Shown: positions 18,126 through 28,275 of the stretch, piece after piece | Layout: the number at the start of each line of letters is the position of its first letter | Numbering within the stretch: position 1 is the stretch's first letter | Source of the DNA: Polynucleobacter asymbioticus QLW-P1DMWA-1 | GTDB lineage: Bacteria > Pseudomonadota > Gammaproteobacteria > Burkholderiales > Burkholderiaceae | NCBI RefSeq assembly: GCF_000016345.1 | Contig: NC_009379.1 | Span: forward strand, 992,001-1,056,000 | Length of the DNA: 64,000 nt | Direction: 5' to 3' | Translations under genes and position numbers: made by a program | Notes under the pieces: generated by a model | What the model was told of the DNA's origin: nothing | The model's database searches: none | The model's input: the letters and a program-made list of their open reading frames with translations, nothing else

Positions 18126-18989
18126 CTAGGGCTGAACCGCTTCCCAAAGCTTCAAAGCATCGACAGTTTCAGGCACGTCGTGAACGCGAACAATTCTTGC
18201 ACCCCGATCAGCAGCCATGACTGCGGCAGCCACACTTGCCGAAACGCGATCATTGGTCTCTTTGCCCGTTACCTTTCCCAGCATTGATTTTCTAGAGATT
18301 CCGGCTAATACAGGAAATCCCAAGCTAGAAAATTGACTGAAATTGGAGAGCATGGAAAGATTATGCTCAAGGCTTTTGCCAAAACCAAAACCCGGATCGA
18401 TGGCGATGCGATCGAAACCCACCCCATTTTCAATTAAAAGGTTTGCTCGATCTTTGAGGAATTGCCTCACCTCTTCAATCACATTGCGGTATTCAGGATT
18501 AAATTGCATTGTGAGTGGATCACGTTGCATATGCATTAAAACAATACCGCAGCTATTACTTTCTAGTACAGCCTTCAAGGCGCCCTCTTGTCTAAGCGCC
18601 CAAATATCATTCACGCAATCGACACCAGCAACCAATGCTTTTCGCATCGTCTCTGCTTTATAGGTATCGATTGACAGAGGAATGCCGCAATCTTTTAAAC
18701 CTTCTATCACTGGTAAGACACGATCCAATTCTTCCTGAAGAGGGACTGGCTCTGCACCAGGTCTTGTAGATTCTCCGCCAATGTCAATCAGATCGACACC
18801 GTTAGCAATCATTCGCTCGGCTTGCGCTAGGGCATCTTTTGCTGTTCTAAACATGCCGCCATCAGAAAATGAATCAGGAGTCGCGTTCAATATACCCATC
18901 ACAATGGGGCGCTTGCGTTTGTTAAAGTCAAAAAGAAAACGCCCACAACGCCATGTTGTGGGCATCTTGTGTATGCCTAGATTGCCCAT
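18126..18989 (-). CDS. folP: Dihydropteroate synthase
   Basis: FolP condenses p-aminobenzoate with dihydropterin pyrophosphate in folate synthesis and is the sulfonamide target. GILNATPDSFSDGG near residue 32 and DIGGESTRPGAEPV near 60 are the two conserved loops, and the C-terminal KSMLGKVTGKETNDR and IVRVHDV segments complete the barrel. The 287 residues include a longer N terminus than usual; a start at the internal ATG (MPTTWRCG) is also possible. It begins 15 bases after ftsH ends and is followed by glmM. Confidence 0.95.
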   Translation of the reverse strand: MGNLGIHKMPTTWRCGRFLFDFNKRKRPIVMGILNATPDSFSDGGMFRTAKDALAQAERMIANGVDLIDIGGESTRPGAEPVPLQEELDRVLPVIEGLKDCGIPLSIDTYKAETMRKALVAGVDCVNDIWALRQEGALKAVLESNSCGIVLMHMQRDPLTMQFNPEYRNVIEEVRQFLKDRANLLIENGVGFDRIAIDPGFGFGKSLEHNLSMLSNFSQFSSLGFPVLAGISRKSMLGKVTGKETNDRVSASVAAAVMAADRGARIVRVHDVPETVDALKLWEAVQP

Positions 18990-19004
18990 TAAGACAGGGA
19001 CAGC

Positions 19005-20882
19005 TTATGCAGTTGCTGGGGCGCTGCCGGCAGCAGGCCCTGGAGTTCCAGCAGAATTTCCAAACTGAGTAGCAGGTGGCGGCTTAGGGGTGCGCGGAGG
19101 ACGGCCTTCCATGATGTCGTTGATTTGCTCGGCATCTATGGTTTCCCATTCGAGCAAAGCGGCAACCATTGCCTCGACTTTATCTCGGTTTTGCTCAAGG
19201 ATGGATCGTGCTAAAGCATATTGACTATCAATCAGCATCCGAATTTCTGCATCTACCTTTTGTTGAGTTAACTCAGAAACAGTTTTAGAATTCGTGCGGC
19301 CAAAAATACTTTCGGATTCAGTGTCGACATAAACCATCGTGCCGAGACTATCGCTCATACCGTATCGAGTCACCATATCGCGCGCCATTTTAGTAGCTCG
19401 CTCGAAGTCATTCGATGCACCTGTACTCATTGAGTGCAAGAAAACTTCTTCAGCGGCACGGCCACCAAATAAAATCGCCAACTCTTCCAACATGCGATCT
19501 TTATATAAGTTCACACGGTCAAACTCCGGTAACTGCCAAGTAACGCCCAATGCCATACCACGAGGCATGATAGTGACCTTATGCACGGGATCTGCTTTAG
19601 GCAATACTTTTGCAACTACAGCATGACCAGATTCATGATATGCGGTATTACGACGCTCTTCTTCACGCATCACAGCAGATTTGCGCTCAGGCCCCATGTA
19701 AATCTTGTCTTTTGCGTCTTCAAAATCCTTCATATCAACCGAACGCTTATTACGACGTGCAGCAAATAAAGCGGATTCGTTAACCAAGTTAGCCAAATCA
19801 GCGCCTGAGAAGCCAGGTGTGCCACGGGCTAACACTGCCGCATTCACATCTGGATCAATCGGTACCTTACGCATATGAACTTGCAAAATTTGTTCGCGAC
19901 CGCGGATATCAGGTAAGCCAACGTGCACCTGACGGTCAAAACGACCTGGTCTTAGCAACGCTTTATCCAATACATCAGATCTATTGGTGGCGGCAACAAC
20001 AATCACACCGCTGTTACTTTCAAAACCATCCATCTCAACGAGCATTTGGTTGAGTGTTTGCTCACGCTCATCATTACCGCCGCCCATACCAGCGCCACGA
20101 TGACGACCTACAGCATCAATCTCATCAATGAAGATGATGCAAGGAGAATTCTTTTTGGCGTTTTCGAACATATCGCGAACACGAGATGCACCAACACCAA
20201 CAAACATCTCTACGAAATCTGAGCCGGAGATAGAGAAGAAAGGGACTTTAGCTTCGCCAGCAATTGCCTTTGCAAGCAAGGTTTTACCAGTACCTGGAGG
20301 GCCAACCAAAAGAACGCCGTGCGGTATACGCCCGCCTAGCTTTTGAAATTTTTGCGGATCCTTTAAGAAGTCCACCAACTCGAAGACCTCTTCCTTGGCC
20401 TCGTCGCAACCGGCAACATCTGCAAAGGTAACTGTATTACTGTTTTCATCAATCAGACGCGCTTTGGATTTGCCGAAAGAGAATGCACCGCCCTTACCGC
20501 CACCCTGCATTTGACGCATCATGAAAAACCAAAAACCAATAATCAATAAAGTTGGCCCAAGATAGTACAAAGCAGACACCAGCATATTAGGCTCATCATC
20601 GGCCTTGCCAGTTACTTGAACTCCATACTTCATGAGGTCACCAACCATCCGGATATCACCAGGAGAGATGATGGAATATTTATTTCCATCTGCAGGAGTT
20701 ACTTGCAATGTGCGACCTTGCACATCTACACGCTTAACTTTGCCCGCTTTTGCATCATCCATGAATTGGGAATAGGTGACCTGATTCTGATCCTTAGGCT
20801 TGTCGAACTGTTTAAACACAGTAAAAAGCACTAAGCCCACAATGAGCCACACACCGATTTTTTGGAACATATTGCTGTTCAA
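19005..20882 (-). CDS. ftsH: ATP-dependent zinc metalloprotease FtsH
   Basis: FtsH is a membrane-bound AAA protease for quality control and regulated proteolysis. It has two N-terminal membrane segments (about 9-26 and 105-125), Walker A GPPGTGKT near 195, Walker [12 protein letters not shown] near 250 and the zinc site HESGH near 417, in 625 residues. The likely start is TTG at 20882 (MNSNMFQK), six bases after AAGGA; this matches the burkholderial family start MNNNMF, whereas the ATG at 20870 lacks a ribosome-binding site. A hairpin separates it from rlmE. Confidence 0.96.
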   Translation of the reverse strand: MNSNMFQKIGVWLIVGLVLFTVFKQFDKPKDQNQVTYSQFMDDAKAGKVKRVDVQGRTLQVTPADGNKYSIISPGDIRMVGDLMKYGVQVTGKADDEPNMLVSALYYLGPTLLIIGFWFFMMRQMQGGGKGGAFSFGKSKARLIDENSNTVTFADVAGCDEAKEEVFELVDFLKDPQKFQKLGGRIPHGVLLVGPPGTGKTLLAKAIAGEAKVPFFSISGSDFVEMFVGVGASRVRDMFENAKKNSPCIIFIDEIDAVGRHRGAGMGGGNDEREQTLNQMLVEMDGFESNSGVIVVAATNRSDVLDKALLRPGRFDRQVHVGLPDIRGREQILQVHMRKVPIDPDVNAAVLARGTPGFSGADLANLVNESALFAARRNKRSVDMKDFEDAKDKIYMGPERKSAVMREEERRNTAYHESGHAVVAKVLPKADPVHKVTIMPRGMALGVTWQLPEFDRVNLYKDRMLEELAILFGGRAAEEVFLHSMSTGASNDFERATKMARDMVTRYGMSDSLGTMVYVDTESESIFGRTNSKTVSELTQQKVDAEIRMLIDSQYALARSILEQNRDKVEAMVAALLEWETIDAEQINDIMEGRPPRTPKPPPATQFGNSAGTPGPAAGSAPATA

Positions 20883-20988
20883 ATTGAGTCCTTTTCTGGA
20901 TTAATCCAGGAGTTAAAGCGGATTGCTACCTAAGTATTTGATTCTACTACTAGCCTTTTTCAAGGGCTAATCGCATCTTTATTTAATA

Positions 20989-21010
20989 AACCCCCTCTAT
21001 TTCGGGGGTT
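20989..21010 (-). terminator. Hairpin between rlmE and ftsH
   Basis: AACCCCC (20989-20995) pairs with GGGGGTT (21004-21010) over an eight-base loop, 31 bases after the rlmE stop on the minus strand. The tract after the stem (TTTATTAAAT) is T-rich but broken, so it may terminate partly or attenuate read-through into ftsH. Confidence 0.5.
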
Positions 21011-21040
21011 ATTGAGTCCTTTTAATCTCTATTCGAATAC

Positions 21041-21715
21041 TTATTTTGGAGGTTTGAGATTTTTTCCCAAAAGGAAGATCTCCGAGGACTTTGCTCTTGA
21101 TGCCTTTGGCTTACGAGATGCAACCGTTTTGAAGACCTTTTTAAAGGATTCCACGATTTGGCTGTACCCACTACCGTTAAAGCACTTTATTAGCAAGGCG
21201 CCCTCCGGCTTTAAGTGGGCTGTAGCAAAGTCTAAGGCAATTTCTGCCAAAAATGCCATTCTGGCAGAATCTGCAACGCCAACTCCAGAGAGGTTGGGCG
21301 CCATATCTGATAGCACCAAGTCAACCTTACCTTCAGCGCTCTTTGGCAAAAGTGCCTCTAAGGCAGCCAAACCCTCTTCTTCTCTAAAGTCACCTTGAAT
21401 AAAGCTGACATCAGCAATATCTTCCATTGGCAGAATATCAATAGCAATAATCTGACCGTCTGGTTTACCAGATTCTATTTTTGGATTGCTTTTGCCTAGT
21501 TCAGTAAGCCGATTGCGGACGTACTGAGACCAGCTCCCAGGAGCGCTCCCCAAATCCACAATAGTCATACCGGCTTTGATGAGATGATCTTGCTCGTCAA
21601 TTTCGCTGAGCTTGTAAACCGCTCTAGCGCGATAGCCCTCTTTTTGAGCCATCTTCACGTAGGGATCGGTTAAATGATCCTGCAACCAACTTTTATTAAA
21701 TTTATTCTTTGCCAA
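21041..21715 (-). CDS. rlmE: 23S rRNA 2'-O-ribose U2552 methyltransferase (RrmJ/FtsJ)
   Basis: RlmE methylates U2552 of 23S rRNA late in 50S assembly. The 224-residue protein carries the SAM site [13 protein letters not shown] near residue 52 and the catalytic-region [10 protein letters not shown] and LIKCFNG segments. The start appears to be TTG at 21715 ([14 protein letters not shown]), which matches the conserved family start; no ATG in frame lies nearby and GTGGG sits six bases upstream. It heads the rlmE-ftsH-folP-glmM group, divergent from yhbY. Confidence 0.94.
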   Translation of the reverse strand: MAKNKFNKSWLQDHLTDPYVKMAQKEGYRARAVYKLSEIDEQDHLIKAGMTIVDLGSAPGSWSQYVRNRLTELGKSNPKIESGKPDGQIIAIDILPMEDIADVSFIQGDFREEEGLAALEALLPKSAEGKVDLVLSDMAPNLSGVGVADSARMAFLAEIALDFATAHLKPEGALLIKCFNGSGYSQIVESFKKVFKTVASRKPKASRAKSSEIFLLGKNLKPPK

Positions 21716-21842
21716 AACATACCCACTTTCGCTGTCTATTTTCCTAGTTTCTAGCCTCTAAAGCAAAAGGAATTGTGTTAAATCACTGCAAAATCGGGTT
21801 AAAAGGGCAATTTTTTACCATCAATGCTCTATCATCAAGGCC

Positions 21843-22469
21843 ATGACTGCACTTACCATTACCCCTACACAACGTAAATCCCTCAAAGCTGACGCCCACG
21901 ACTTAAGTCCGGTCGTCATGATTGGCGGCGATGGCTTAACTCCTGCCGTAGTGAAAGAAGCCAAATTAGCAATCAATCATCATGGATTGATAAAGATTCG
22001 CGTGTTTGGTGATGATCGCGAAGCACGCATTGCAATCTATGAAGAGCTTTGCGACAAACTCAATGCAGCGCCAGTTCAACACATCGGTAAGTTACTCGTT
22101 CTTTGGAAGCCGAAAGATATCGTTGATGATGCACTTTCAAACTTAGGTAGATCTAACAAGCAAACTAAGAAATCATTACAAGCGCCGCGCACTAAACGTC
22201 AACCAAATCGTGCACCAACTAAAGCAGGTGTTCGCACTAGTACTTCAGAAAGATCTGACCGTCGTTCAGCTTCTAATAAGTCACCATTCGCGCGGGCTGC
22301 AGCTGTGAAATCTGCCACCCCTAAAAAGCGTGTGCTGCGCTCTGAAGCTGCAGAATCTAAAATTGGTTGGTCTTCGCCTGGCTACCGTAAAGCAGTTGCT
22401 GCCCCTGCTCCCATCAAAAAACGCAAAGTGAGAATGAGCAGCACCAAGAAAAAATCACTTGGGTCTTAA
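21843..22469 (+). CDS. yhbY: YhbY family RNA-binding protein with a long basic tail
   Basis: Residues 1-95 match the CRM/YhbY RNA-binding domain, with LSPVVMIGGDGLTPAVVKEA, the LIKIRV strand and GKLLVLWK. YhbY proteins associate with pre-50S ribosomal particles. The E. coli type is about 97 residues; here about 110 extra residues form a low-complexity tail rich in Lys, Arg, Ser and Ala that is probably disordered and may bind RNA. It is divergent from rlmE, as in many proteobacteria, and is followed by a strong terminator. Confidence 0.9.
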   Translation: MTALTITPTQRKSLKADAHDLSPVVMIGGDGLTPAVVKEAKLAINHHGLIKIRVFGDDREARIAIYEELCDKLNAAPVQHIGKLLVLWKPKDIVDDALSNLGRSNKQTKKSLQAPRTKRQPNRAPTKAGVRTSTSERSDRRSASNKSPFARAAAVKSATPKKRVLRSEAAESKIGWSSPGYRKAVAAPAPIKKRKVRMSSTKKKSLGS

Positions 22470-22486
22470 GTAGCACCTTAGTAAAT

Positions 22487-22513
22487 AAAAAACGCCGTAT
22501 AACGGCGTTTTTT
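22487..22513. terminator. Bidirectional rho-independent terminator after yhbY
   Basis: A 12-base arm (A-rich then CGCCGT, 22487-22498) pairs with ACGGCGTTTTTT (22502-22513) over a three-base loop. It is flanked by A and T tracts, so it can serve yhbY and the convergent gene ending at 22538. Confidence 0.92.
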
Positions 22514-22537
22514 CGTATCAATGAAATGATTTAATAG

Positions 22538-23020
22538 CTAGATATTCGTATTTATTGTTTTGGTAGTTCTCCATAGTAAAACTATGCCTAGCGCACTTTG
22601 GAGCAGAAAAAGAGCGCTAGAAATACCGTGCAATCTTTTAAAGAAATCTGCATTGTTGGTTTCAGTGACAGATACGCCTAGATACAAAGCTTGATCACGC
22701 AAGATATTCATCCTGGGAATCAAAATAAAGGCTGCCCCTATGGAGCAGATCAGCATTCCTAATAGAATCCACCGAATCATCCGATAAGAATCAAGTCCTG
22801 TTCGCACATAAAAATTAGCAGCCACCATCAGAATGGCACTAAGGCAGACACCTATATAGGCCGTTATTTTGAAAAGATTTGCGGCTACTAGGCCAGCAAT
22901 TTGACGATCGCCCAAACTTGAAAACAGAATTGGAACAACTAAGAAACCAACAGCAAAAAAGCTCCCGACCCAAAGCCCAGAAATTACGTTAAAAATTCTC
23001 TGGGATTGCGTAATTCGCAT
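22538..23020 (-). CDS. DUF4149 domain-containing membrane protein
   Basis: This 160-residue protein has four hydrophobic segments (about 11-32, 43-65, 78-100 and 135-152) and the SGLWVGSFFAVGFLVVPILFSSL start typical of DUF4149 proteins. No function is known for this family. Its ATG overlaps the last base of the greA stop (TAATG), so it is translated with greA. Confidence 0.82.
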   Translation of the reverse strand: MRITQSQRIFNVISGLWVGSFFAVGFLVVPILFSSLGDRQIAGLVAANLFKITAYIGVCLSAILMVAANFYVRTGLDSYRMIRWILLGMLICSIGAAFILIPRMNILRDQALYLGVSVTETNNADFFKRLHGISSALFLLQSALGIVLLWRTTKTINTNI

Positions 23021-23496
23021 TAGATATAACGTACCGCCAAAATTTCAACCTCGCGATTACCAGCAGGAGCATGTACAGCAACTACATCACCCTCTTCTTT
23101 GCTAATTAAAGCACGAGCGATCGGTGAGCTAATAGATATTTTATTTAAAGCAATATCTGCCTCATCATCACCAACGATTTGATAGGTAAGCTTGGTACCG
23201 TCTTCTAGATCCTCTAGATCTACGGTGGCGCCAAAGACAACTAGACCTGTAACATCTAAGCTAGCTGGATCGATCACTTGAGCGGCAGAAAGTTTGCTTT
23301 CCAATTCTTGAATGCGGCCTTCAATAAAGCCCTGCTTTTCTTTTGCAGCATCGTACTCTGCATTTTCAGAAAGATCGCCCTGTGCGCGGGCTTCAGAAAT
23401 AGCAATAATGACTGCTGGACGTTCAATGTGCTTAAGGCGGTGCAATTCTTCCTTAAGAAGTTCTGCACCGCGTTTAGTAATAGGAATTGTGCTCAT
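23020..23496 (-). CDS. greA: Transcription elongation factor GreA
   Basis: GreA rescues backtracked RNA polymerase by stimulating transcript cleavage. The 158-residue protein has the N-terminal coiled coil with the tip motif SEARAQGDLSENAEYDAAKE, including the acidic D and E residues that act at the polymerase active site, and a C-terminal FKBP-like domain ending PAGNREVEILAVRYI. It follows carB by 58 bases, a common burkholderial order. Confidence 0.97.
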   Translation of the reverse strand: MSTIPITKRGAELLKEELHRLKHIERPAVIIAISEARAQGDLSENAEYDAAKEKQGFIEGRIQELESKLSAAQVIDPASLDVTGLVVFGATVDLEDLEDGTKLTYQIVGDDEADIALNKISISSPIARALISKEEGDVVAVHAPAGNREVEILAVRYI

Positions 23497-23554
23497 ACTG
23501 CTTACCTAACTTAAATTCATGCGCAAAATCGCGCGTATAAAGCTTGATTTTAGA

Positions 23555-26500
23555 TTAAATGAGCGTCCTATGTAAGTTTTGCAAGGAATAAACCTCGAGA
23601 GACTCTTTGCTGCCATTTTGAGAGGCCAGCAAACCATCCATCACCGCACGAGCAGCGCTAATGGTCGTGTAATAAGTCACGCCATTTGCTTGAGCTGAGG
23701 TGCGAATAGATCTTGAGTCAGCAATAGCTGTACGAGTTTCATCCACCGTTGTGAATACCAAGGATATTTCGCCATTCTTAATAAAATCAACAATGTGAGG
23801 ACGGCCATCCTTCACCTTATTTACCAACTTCACTGGTAAACCAGCTGCTTCTATCGCCGCTGCGGTTCCTTTGGTGGCAACCATTGGGAAACCCAGTTGA
23901 TGCAAGAGCTTAGCCACTTCGACTGCCTTAGGTTTGTCGCTATCTTTTACAGTGAGTAGAACGGTACCACTCTTGGGCAATTTAATGCCTGCGCCCAATT
24001 GAGATTTAAATAGCGCCTCACCAAAGGTTTTACCAACACCCATGACCTCACCTGTCGAGCGCATTTCTGGCCCAAGAATTGGATCGATGCCAGGAAACTT
24101 ATTGAATGGAAATACAGCCTCTTTAACTGAGAAGTATGGCGGCTTTACTTCAGCCTGAATGCCCTGCTGTTCAAGTGTTTGACCAACCATGCAACGAGCA
24201 GCAATTTTTGCTAACTGCAGGCCAGTAGCTTTAGATACAAATGGTACGGTACGTGAAGCTCGTGGATTGACCTCTAATACATAAATGACATCTTGACCAT
24301 CTACATTCTGGATAGCGAACTGTACATTCATCAAACCAATCACATGGAGGCCTTTGGCCATCGCTGCTGTTTGGCGTTTAATTTCTTCTACAGTCGCATC
24401 AGATAATGAATAAGGTGGCAAAGAACAGGCAGAGTCACCAGAGTGAACACCAGCTTGCTCGATATGTTCCATCACACCGCCAATAAATACTTTAGTACCA
24501 TCGCTAATGCAATCTACATCACACTCAATTGCATCGTTGAGGAAGCGATCAAGCAAAACAGGTGAATCATGGGATACCTTCACAGCTTCACGCATATAGC
24601 GCTCAAGGTCACGTCCATCGTGGACAATTTCCATGGCTCGTCCGCCCAATACATAAGATGGACGCACTACCAAGGGATAGCCAATCTCTTCAGCAAGTTT
24701 TAAAGCCTCTTCCTCTGTACGCGCAGTACGATTAGGTGGCTGACGTAAGCCCAAATCTTGCAGTAACTTCTGGAAGCGCTCGCGATCTTCTGCAGCGTCA
24801 ATCATGTCGGGAGATGTGCCGATAATGGGAACACCATTACGCTCCAAATCTAAGGCCAATTTCAAAGGTGTTTGACCACCATACTGAACGATTACACCTT
24901 TTGGCTTTTCTTTAGCAACGATTTCCAAAACATCTTCTAAGGTTAACGGCTCAAAGTACAAGCGATCAGATGTGTCGTAATCGGTGGAAACTGTTTCTGG
25001 ATTGCAGTTGACCATAATGGTTTCATAACCATCATCGCGCATTGCTAGGGCAGCGTGCACGCAGCAATAGTCAAACTCAATACCCTGACCAATACGATTC
25101 GGACCTCCGCCCAAAACCATAATCTTGTCTTTATTTGTTGGGCGAGACTCGCACTCACCGTGCTCTGCTTCATATGTTGAGTACATGTAAGCAGTATTAG
25201 TAGAGAATTCTGCAGCACAGGTATCAACACGTTTGTATACAGGCACAACTTTTAAGCGATGACGTGCTGCACGTACTGAAGAAGCATCTACGCCAAGTAA
25301 TTTAGCAAGCCGACGATCAGAGAACCCTTTTTGCTTTACAGCGCGCAGTTCGGGAGCGGAAAGACTATCAATCTTGCGTTGTTTGAGTTCAGTTTCAATC
25401 GTGATGAGTTCTTCGATTTGCTCGAGGAACCAAGGATCAACCTTTGTCTCACTATAAATTTCGTCCAATCCCATACCCATGCGGAAAGCATCTGCTAGAT
25501 ACCAAATGCGGTCAGGGCCTGGTTCGTTAATCTCTTGGATGATGTCATCTAGATCGGTAGACACTTCATCTAGGCCATCAACACCAACCTCCAGACCGCG
25601 TAATGCTTTTTGGAATGACTCTTGGAAGGTGCGGCCTATCGCCATCACTTCACCAACAGACTTCATTTGAGTGGTCAAACGAGAGTCAGCTTGCGGGAAT
25701 TTTTCAAAAGCAAAACGTGGAATCTTGGTAACAACATAATCTATTGAAGGCTCAAAAGAAGCAGGCGTTGCCCCACCAGTGATGTCATTCTTCAATTCAT
25801 CAAGCGTATAGCCCACTGCAAGCTTTGCAGCAATTTTGGCGATTGGGAACCCAGTCGCTTTAGAGGCCAAAGCAGATGAGCGGGATACGCGGGGATTCAT
25901 CTCAATCACAATCATGCGACCATCGACTGGATTAATCGAGAACTGAACGTTAGAGCCACCAGTATCAACGCCGATCTCACGTAGCACTGCAATCGATGCA
26001 TTACGCATGATTTGATACTCTTTATCCGTTAAGGTCTGTGCTGGTGCTACTGTAATCGAATCACCGGTATGAACGCCCATTGGATCTAAGTTTTCAATAG
26101 AGCAAACAATGATGCAGTTATCGTTACGATCACGCACCACTTCCATCTCAAACTCTTTCCAACCTAAGAGTGATTCTTCAATTAACAGTTCGCGTGTAGG
26201 GGATAAATCGAGGCCCCGCTTGCAAATCTCTTCAAACTCTTCACGGTTATAAGCAATACCGCCACCTGATCCACCCATTGTGAAAGAAGGACGAATTACT
26301 ACCGGAAAGCCAGAACTACCGGTTTCTTGCTGAATGTGTTGTTGGACCTCATGCGCCTCATCCATCGAGTGCGCTATTCCCGACTTAGCAGAGCCCAGAC
26401 CAATCTTAGTCATGGCATTTTTAAACTTTTGGCGGTCTTCAGCTTTATCAATTGCCTCTGGTGAAGCGCCAATTAACTCACAACCATATTTCTCTAAAAC

Positions 26501-26818
26501 ACCATGGCGATGTAGATCAAGCGCACAATTTAATGCAGTTTGTCCACCCATCGTAGGCAATATTGCATCAGGCTTTTCGGCGGCAATAATGCGCTCAACT
26601 ACTTCCCAGGTAATGGGCTCGATGTATGTCACGTCGGCCATCTCTGGGTCAGTCATAATGGTTGCAGGATTGCTGTTCACCAAAATCACTTTATAACCTT
26701 CATCGCGCAATGCTTTACATGCTTGCGCGCCAGAGTAGTCAAACTCACAGGCTTGGCCAATCACAATTGGACCAGCACCAATAATCAAAATGCTCTTAAT
26801 GTCGCTACGCTTAGGCAT
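23555..26818 (-). CDS. carB: Carbamoyl-phosphate synthase large subunit
   Basis: CarB makes carbamoyl phosphate for arginine and pyrimidine synthesis. The 1087 residues contain two homologous ATP-grasp halves, with [17 protein letters not shown] at the N terminus and the matching [17 protein letters not shown] near residue 575, an oligomerisation domain between them and a C-terminal allosteric domain near 950. The ATG at 26818 shares its first base with the carA stop, so the two subunits are translationally coupled. Confidence 0.98.
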   Translation of the reverse strand: MPKRSDIKSILIIGAGPIVIGQACEFDYSGAQACKALRDEGYKVILVNSNPATIMTDPEMADVTYIEPITWEVVERIIAAEKPDAILPTMGGQTALNCALDLHRHGVLEKYGCELIGASPEAIDKAEDRQKFKNAMTKIGLGSAKSGIAHSMDEAHEVQQHIQQETGSSGFPVVIRPSFTMGGSGGGIAYNREEFEEICKRGLDLSPTRELLIEESLLGWKEFEMEVVRDRNDNCIIVCSIENLDPMGVHTGDSITVAPAQTLTDKEYQIMRNASIAVLREIGVDTGGSNVQFSINPVDGRMIVIEMNPRVSRSSALASKATGFPIAKIAAKLAVGYTLDELKNDITGGATPASFEPSIDYVVTKIPRFAFEKFPQADSRLTTQMKSVGEVMAIGRTFQESFQKALRGLEVGVDGLDEVSTDLDDIIQEINEPGPDRIWYLADAFRMGMGLDEIYSETKVDPWFLEQIEELITIETELKQRKIDSLSAPELRAVKQKGFSDRRLAKLLGVDASSVRAARHRLKVVPVYKRVDTCAAEFSTNTAYMYSTYEAEHGECESRPTNKDKIMVLGGGPNRIGQGIEFDYCCVHAALAMRDDGYETIMVNCNPETVSTDYDTSDRLYFEPLTLEDVLEIVAKEKPKGVIVQYGGQTPLKLALDLERNGVPIIGTSPDMIDAAEDRERFQKLLQDLGLRQPPNRTARTEEEALKLAEEIGYPLVVRPSYVLGGRAMEIVHDGRDLERYMREAVKVSHDSPVLLDRFLNDAIECDVDCISDGTKVFIGGVMEHIEQAGVHSGDSACSLPPYSLSDATVEEIKRQTAAMAKGLHVIGLMNVQFAIQNVDGQDVIYVLEVNPRASRTVPFVSKATGLQLAKIAARCMVGQTLEQQGIQAEVKPPYFSVKEAVFPFNKFPGIDPILGPEMRSTGEVMGVGKTFGEALFKSQLGAGIKLPKSGTVLLTVKDSDKPKAVEVAKLLHQLGFPMVATKGTAAAIEAAGLPVKLVNKVKDGRPHIVDFIKNGEISLVFTTVDETRTAIADSRSIRTSAQANGVTYYTTISAARAVMDGLLASQNGSKESLEVYSLQNLHRTLI

Positions 26819-28011
26819 TATTTGCCCTCCTTCTTGGCAGCATTCATTAGCTCCATAAAACGATCAAATAAATAGGAAACGTCGTGAGGTCCAGGCGAGG
26901 CCTCAGGGTGACCCTGGAAACAGATAGCAGGCTTGTCTTTCCAAGCTAGGCCTTGTAAAGAACCATCAAATAAGGAAACATGCGTTACTCGTACGTTTGC
27001 CGGCAATGTACTTGCATCAACAGCAAAACCGTGATTTTGTGAAGTGATAGCTACACGCCCCGTATCCAAATCTTTTACAGGATGGTTTGCACCATGGTGA
27101 CCAAACTTCATCTTTAATGTTTTTGCGCCTGCAGCAAGACCCATAATTTGATGGCCTAAACAAATCCCAAAGGTGGGGACACCAGCTTCAATGATTTCTT
27201 TTGCAGCAGCAATTGCGTAATCACATGGCTCTGGATCTCCGGGGCCGTTTGATAAAAATACGCCATCAGGCTGCATGGCAAGAACTTCAGCTGCGCTAGT
27301 TTGTGCTGGAACTACAGTTAATTCACAGCCGCGCTCTGTGAGCATACGTAAAATATTGCGCTTAACGCCAAAATCATAGGCAACCACTTTATAAGTCGGC
27401 TTGCTTGTATCTAAAGTTCTATAAGCGGGGGTTCCATTTGGACCATGTAAGTCCCACTCGCCCTCACGCCACTCATATGGTTTTTTGGTTGTAACTACCT
27501 TAGCTAAATCGAGGCCCGCCATTCCCGGGAATGCCTTTACTAGCTCTAAGGCTTTTTTACCTAAGGTTTCGTAATCATCACCCGCTTTTCCAGCAACGAT
27601 CGCGCCGGACTGCGCGCCCTTATCACGAAGGATTCTAGTTAACTTGCGAGTATCTATACCCGCAATACCGACGACACCAGCTTCAGTCAAATAAGCATCT
27701 AATGGAGCTTCAGAGCGGAAATTGGAAACCCGCTTGGGCAAGTCTTTAATAACAAGCCCTGCAGCATGAATCCGGTCTGACTCAGCATCCTGGGCATTTA
27801 CACCGACATTTCCGATGTGAGGGTAAGTCAATGTGACTATTTGACTACAATAGCTAGGATCAGTAATGATCTCTTGATAGCCTGTAAGTGCGGTATTGAA
27901 AACGACTTCACCGGTAGTTTCGCCAGGGGCGCCAATACTAAATCCGTGAAATATAGAGCCGTCGGCTAAGGCCAACACGGCAAAAGGAAAAGAAGGAAGC
28001 AAGGGTGACAA
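26818..28011 (-). CDS. carA: Carbamoyl-phosphate synthase small subunit (glutaminase)
   Basis: CarA hydrolyses glutamine and channels ammonia to CarB. The 397 residues have the N-terminal domain ([25 protein letters not shown]) and the class I amidotransferase domain with the nucleophile in [13 protein letters not shown] and the His/Glu pair in [12 protein letters not shown]. The start is probably TTG at 28011, five bases after GGAG; there is no in-frame ATG before an upstream stop. About 260 noncoding bases lie upstream, long enough for a regulated leader, but no clear promoter or pyrimidine attenuator could be picked out. Confidence 0.96.
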   Translation of the reverse strand: MSPLLPSFPFAVLALADGSIFHGFSIGAPGETTGEVVFNTALTGYQEIITDPSYCSQIVTLTYPHIGNVGVNAQDAESDRIHAAGLVIKDLPKRVSNFRSEAPLDAYLTEAGVVGIAGIDTRKLTRILRDKGAQSGAIVAGKAGDDYETLGKKALELVKAFPGMAGLDLAKVVTTKKPYEWREGEWDLHGPNGTPAYRTLDTSKPTYKVVAYDFGVKRNILRMLTERGCELTVVPAQTSAAEVLAMQPDGVFLSNGPGDPEPCDYAIAAAKEIIEAGVPTFGICLGHQIMGLAAGAKTLKMKFGHHGANHPVKDLDTGRVAITSQNHGFAVDASTLPANVRVTHVSLFDGSLQGLAWKDKPAICFQGHPEASPGPHDVSYLFDRFMELMNAAKKEGK

Positions 28012-28275
28012 ACCATCTCCAGTCCCTGCTCCATCCGACGCTCAAAACCCCCAAAAATACTAACCCGAGGCTTGTTTATGCGGGAGGTGAGTGTCTTTAA
28101 GCGCTAGGGTATTTATTAAGTTTCGAACCTTCCAATGATACCAGTTTTGGTCCGCAAGCCCTTGAACCCTTAGCCAATTAGCCTTTAAAGTGAGAAGTCC
28201 ACCCACAGCACTGGCTATGAGTGGCAATTCTCAAAAAAGATGGCATGTGTAGCCTATATACGCCCTATCGCCGTT

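Noticed and set aside
28012..28275. A small RNA or riboswitch upstream of carA
   Set aside because: No convincing stem set, T tract or known riboswitch core was visible; only an ordinary 264-base leader can be claimed.
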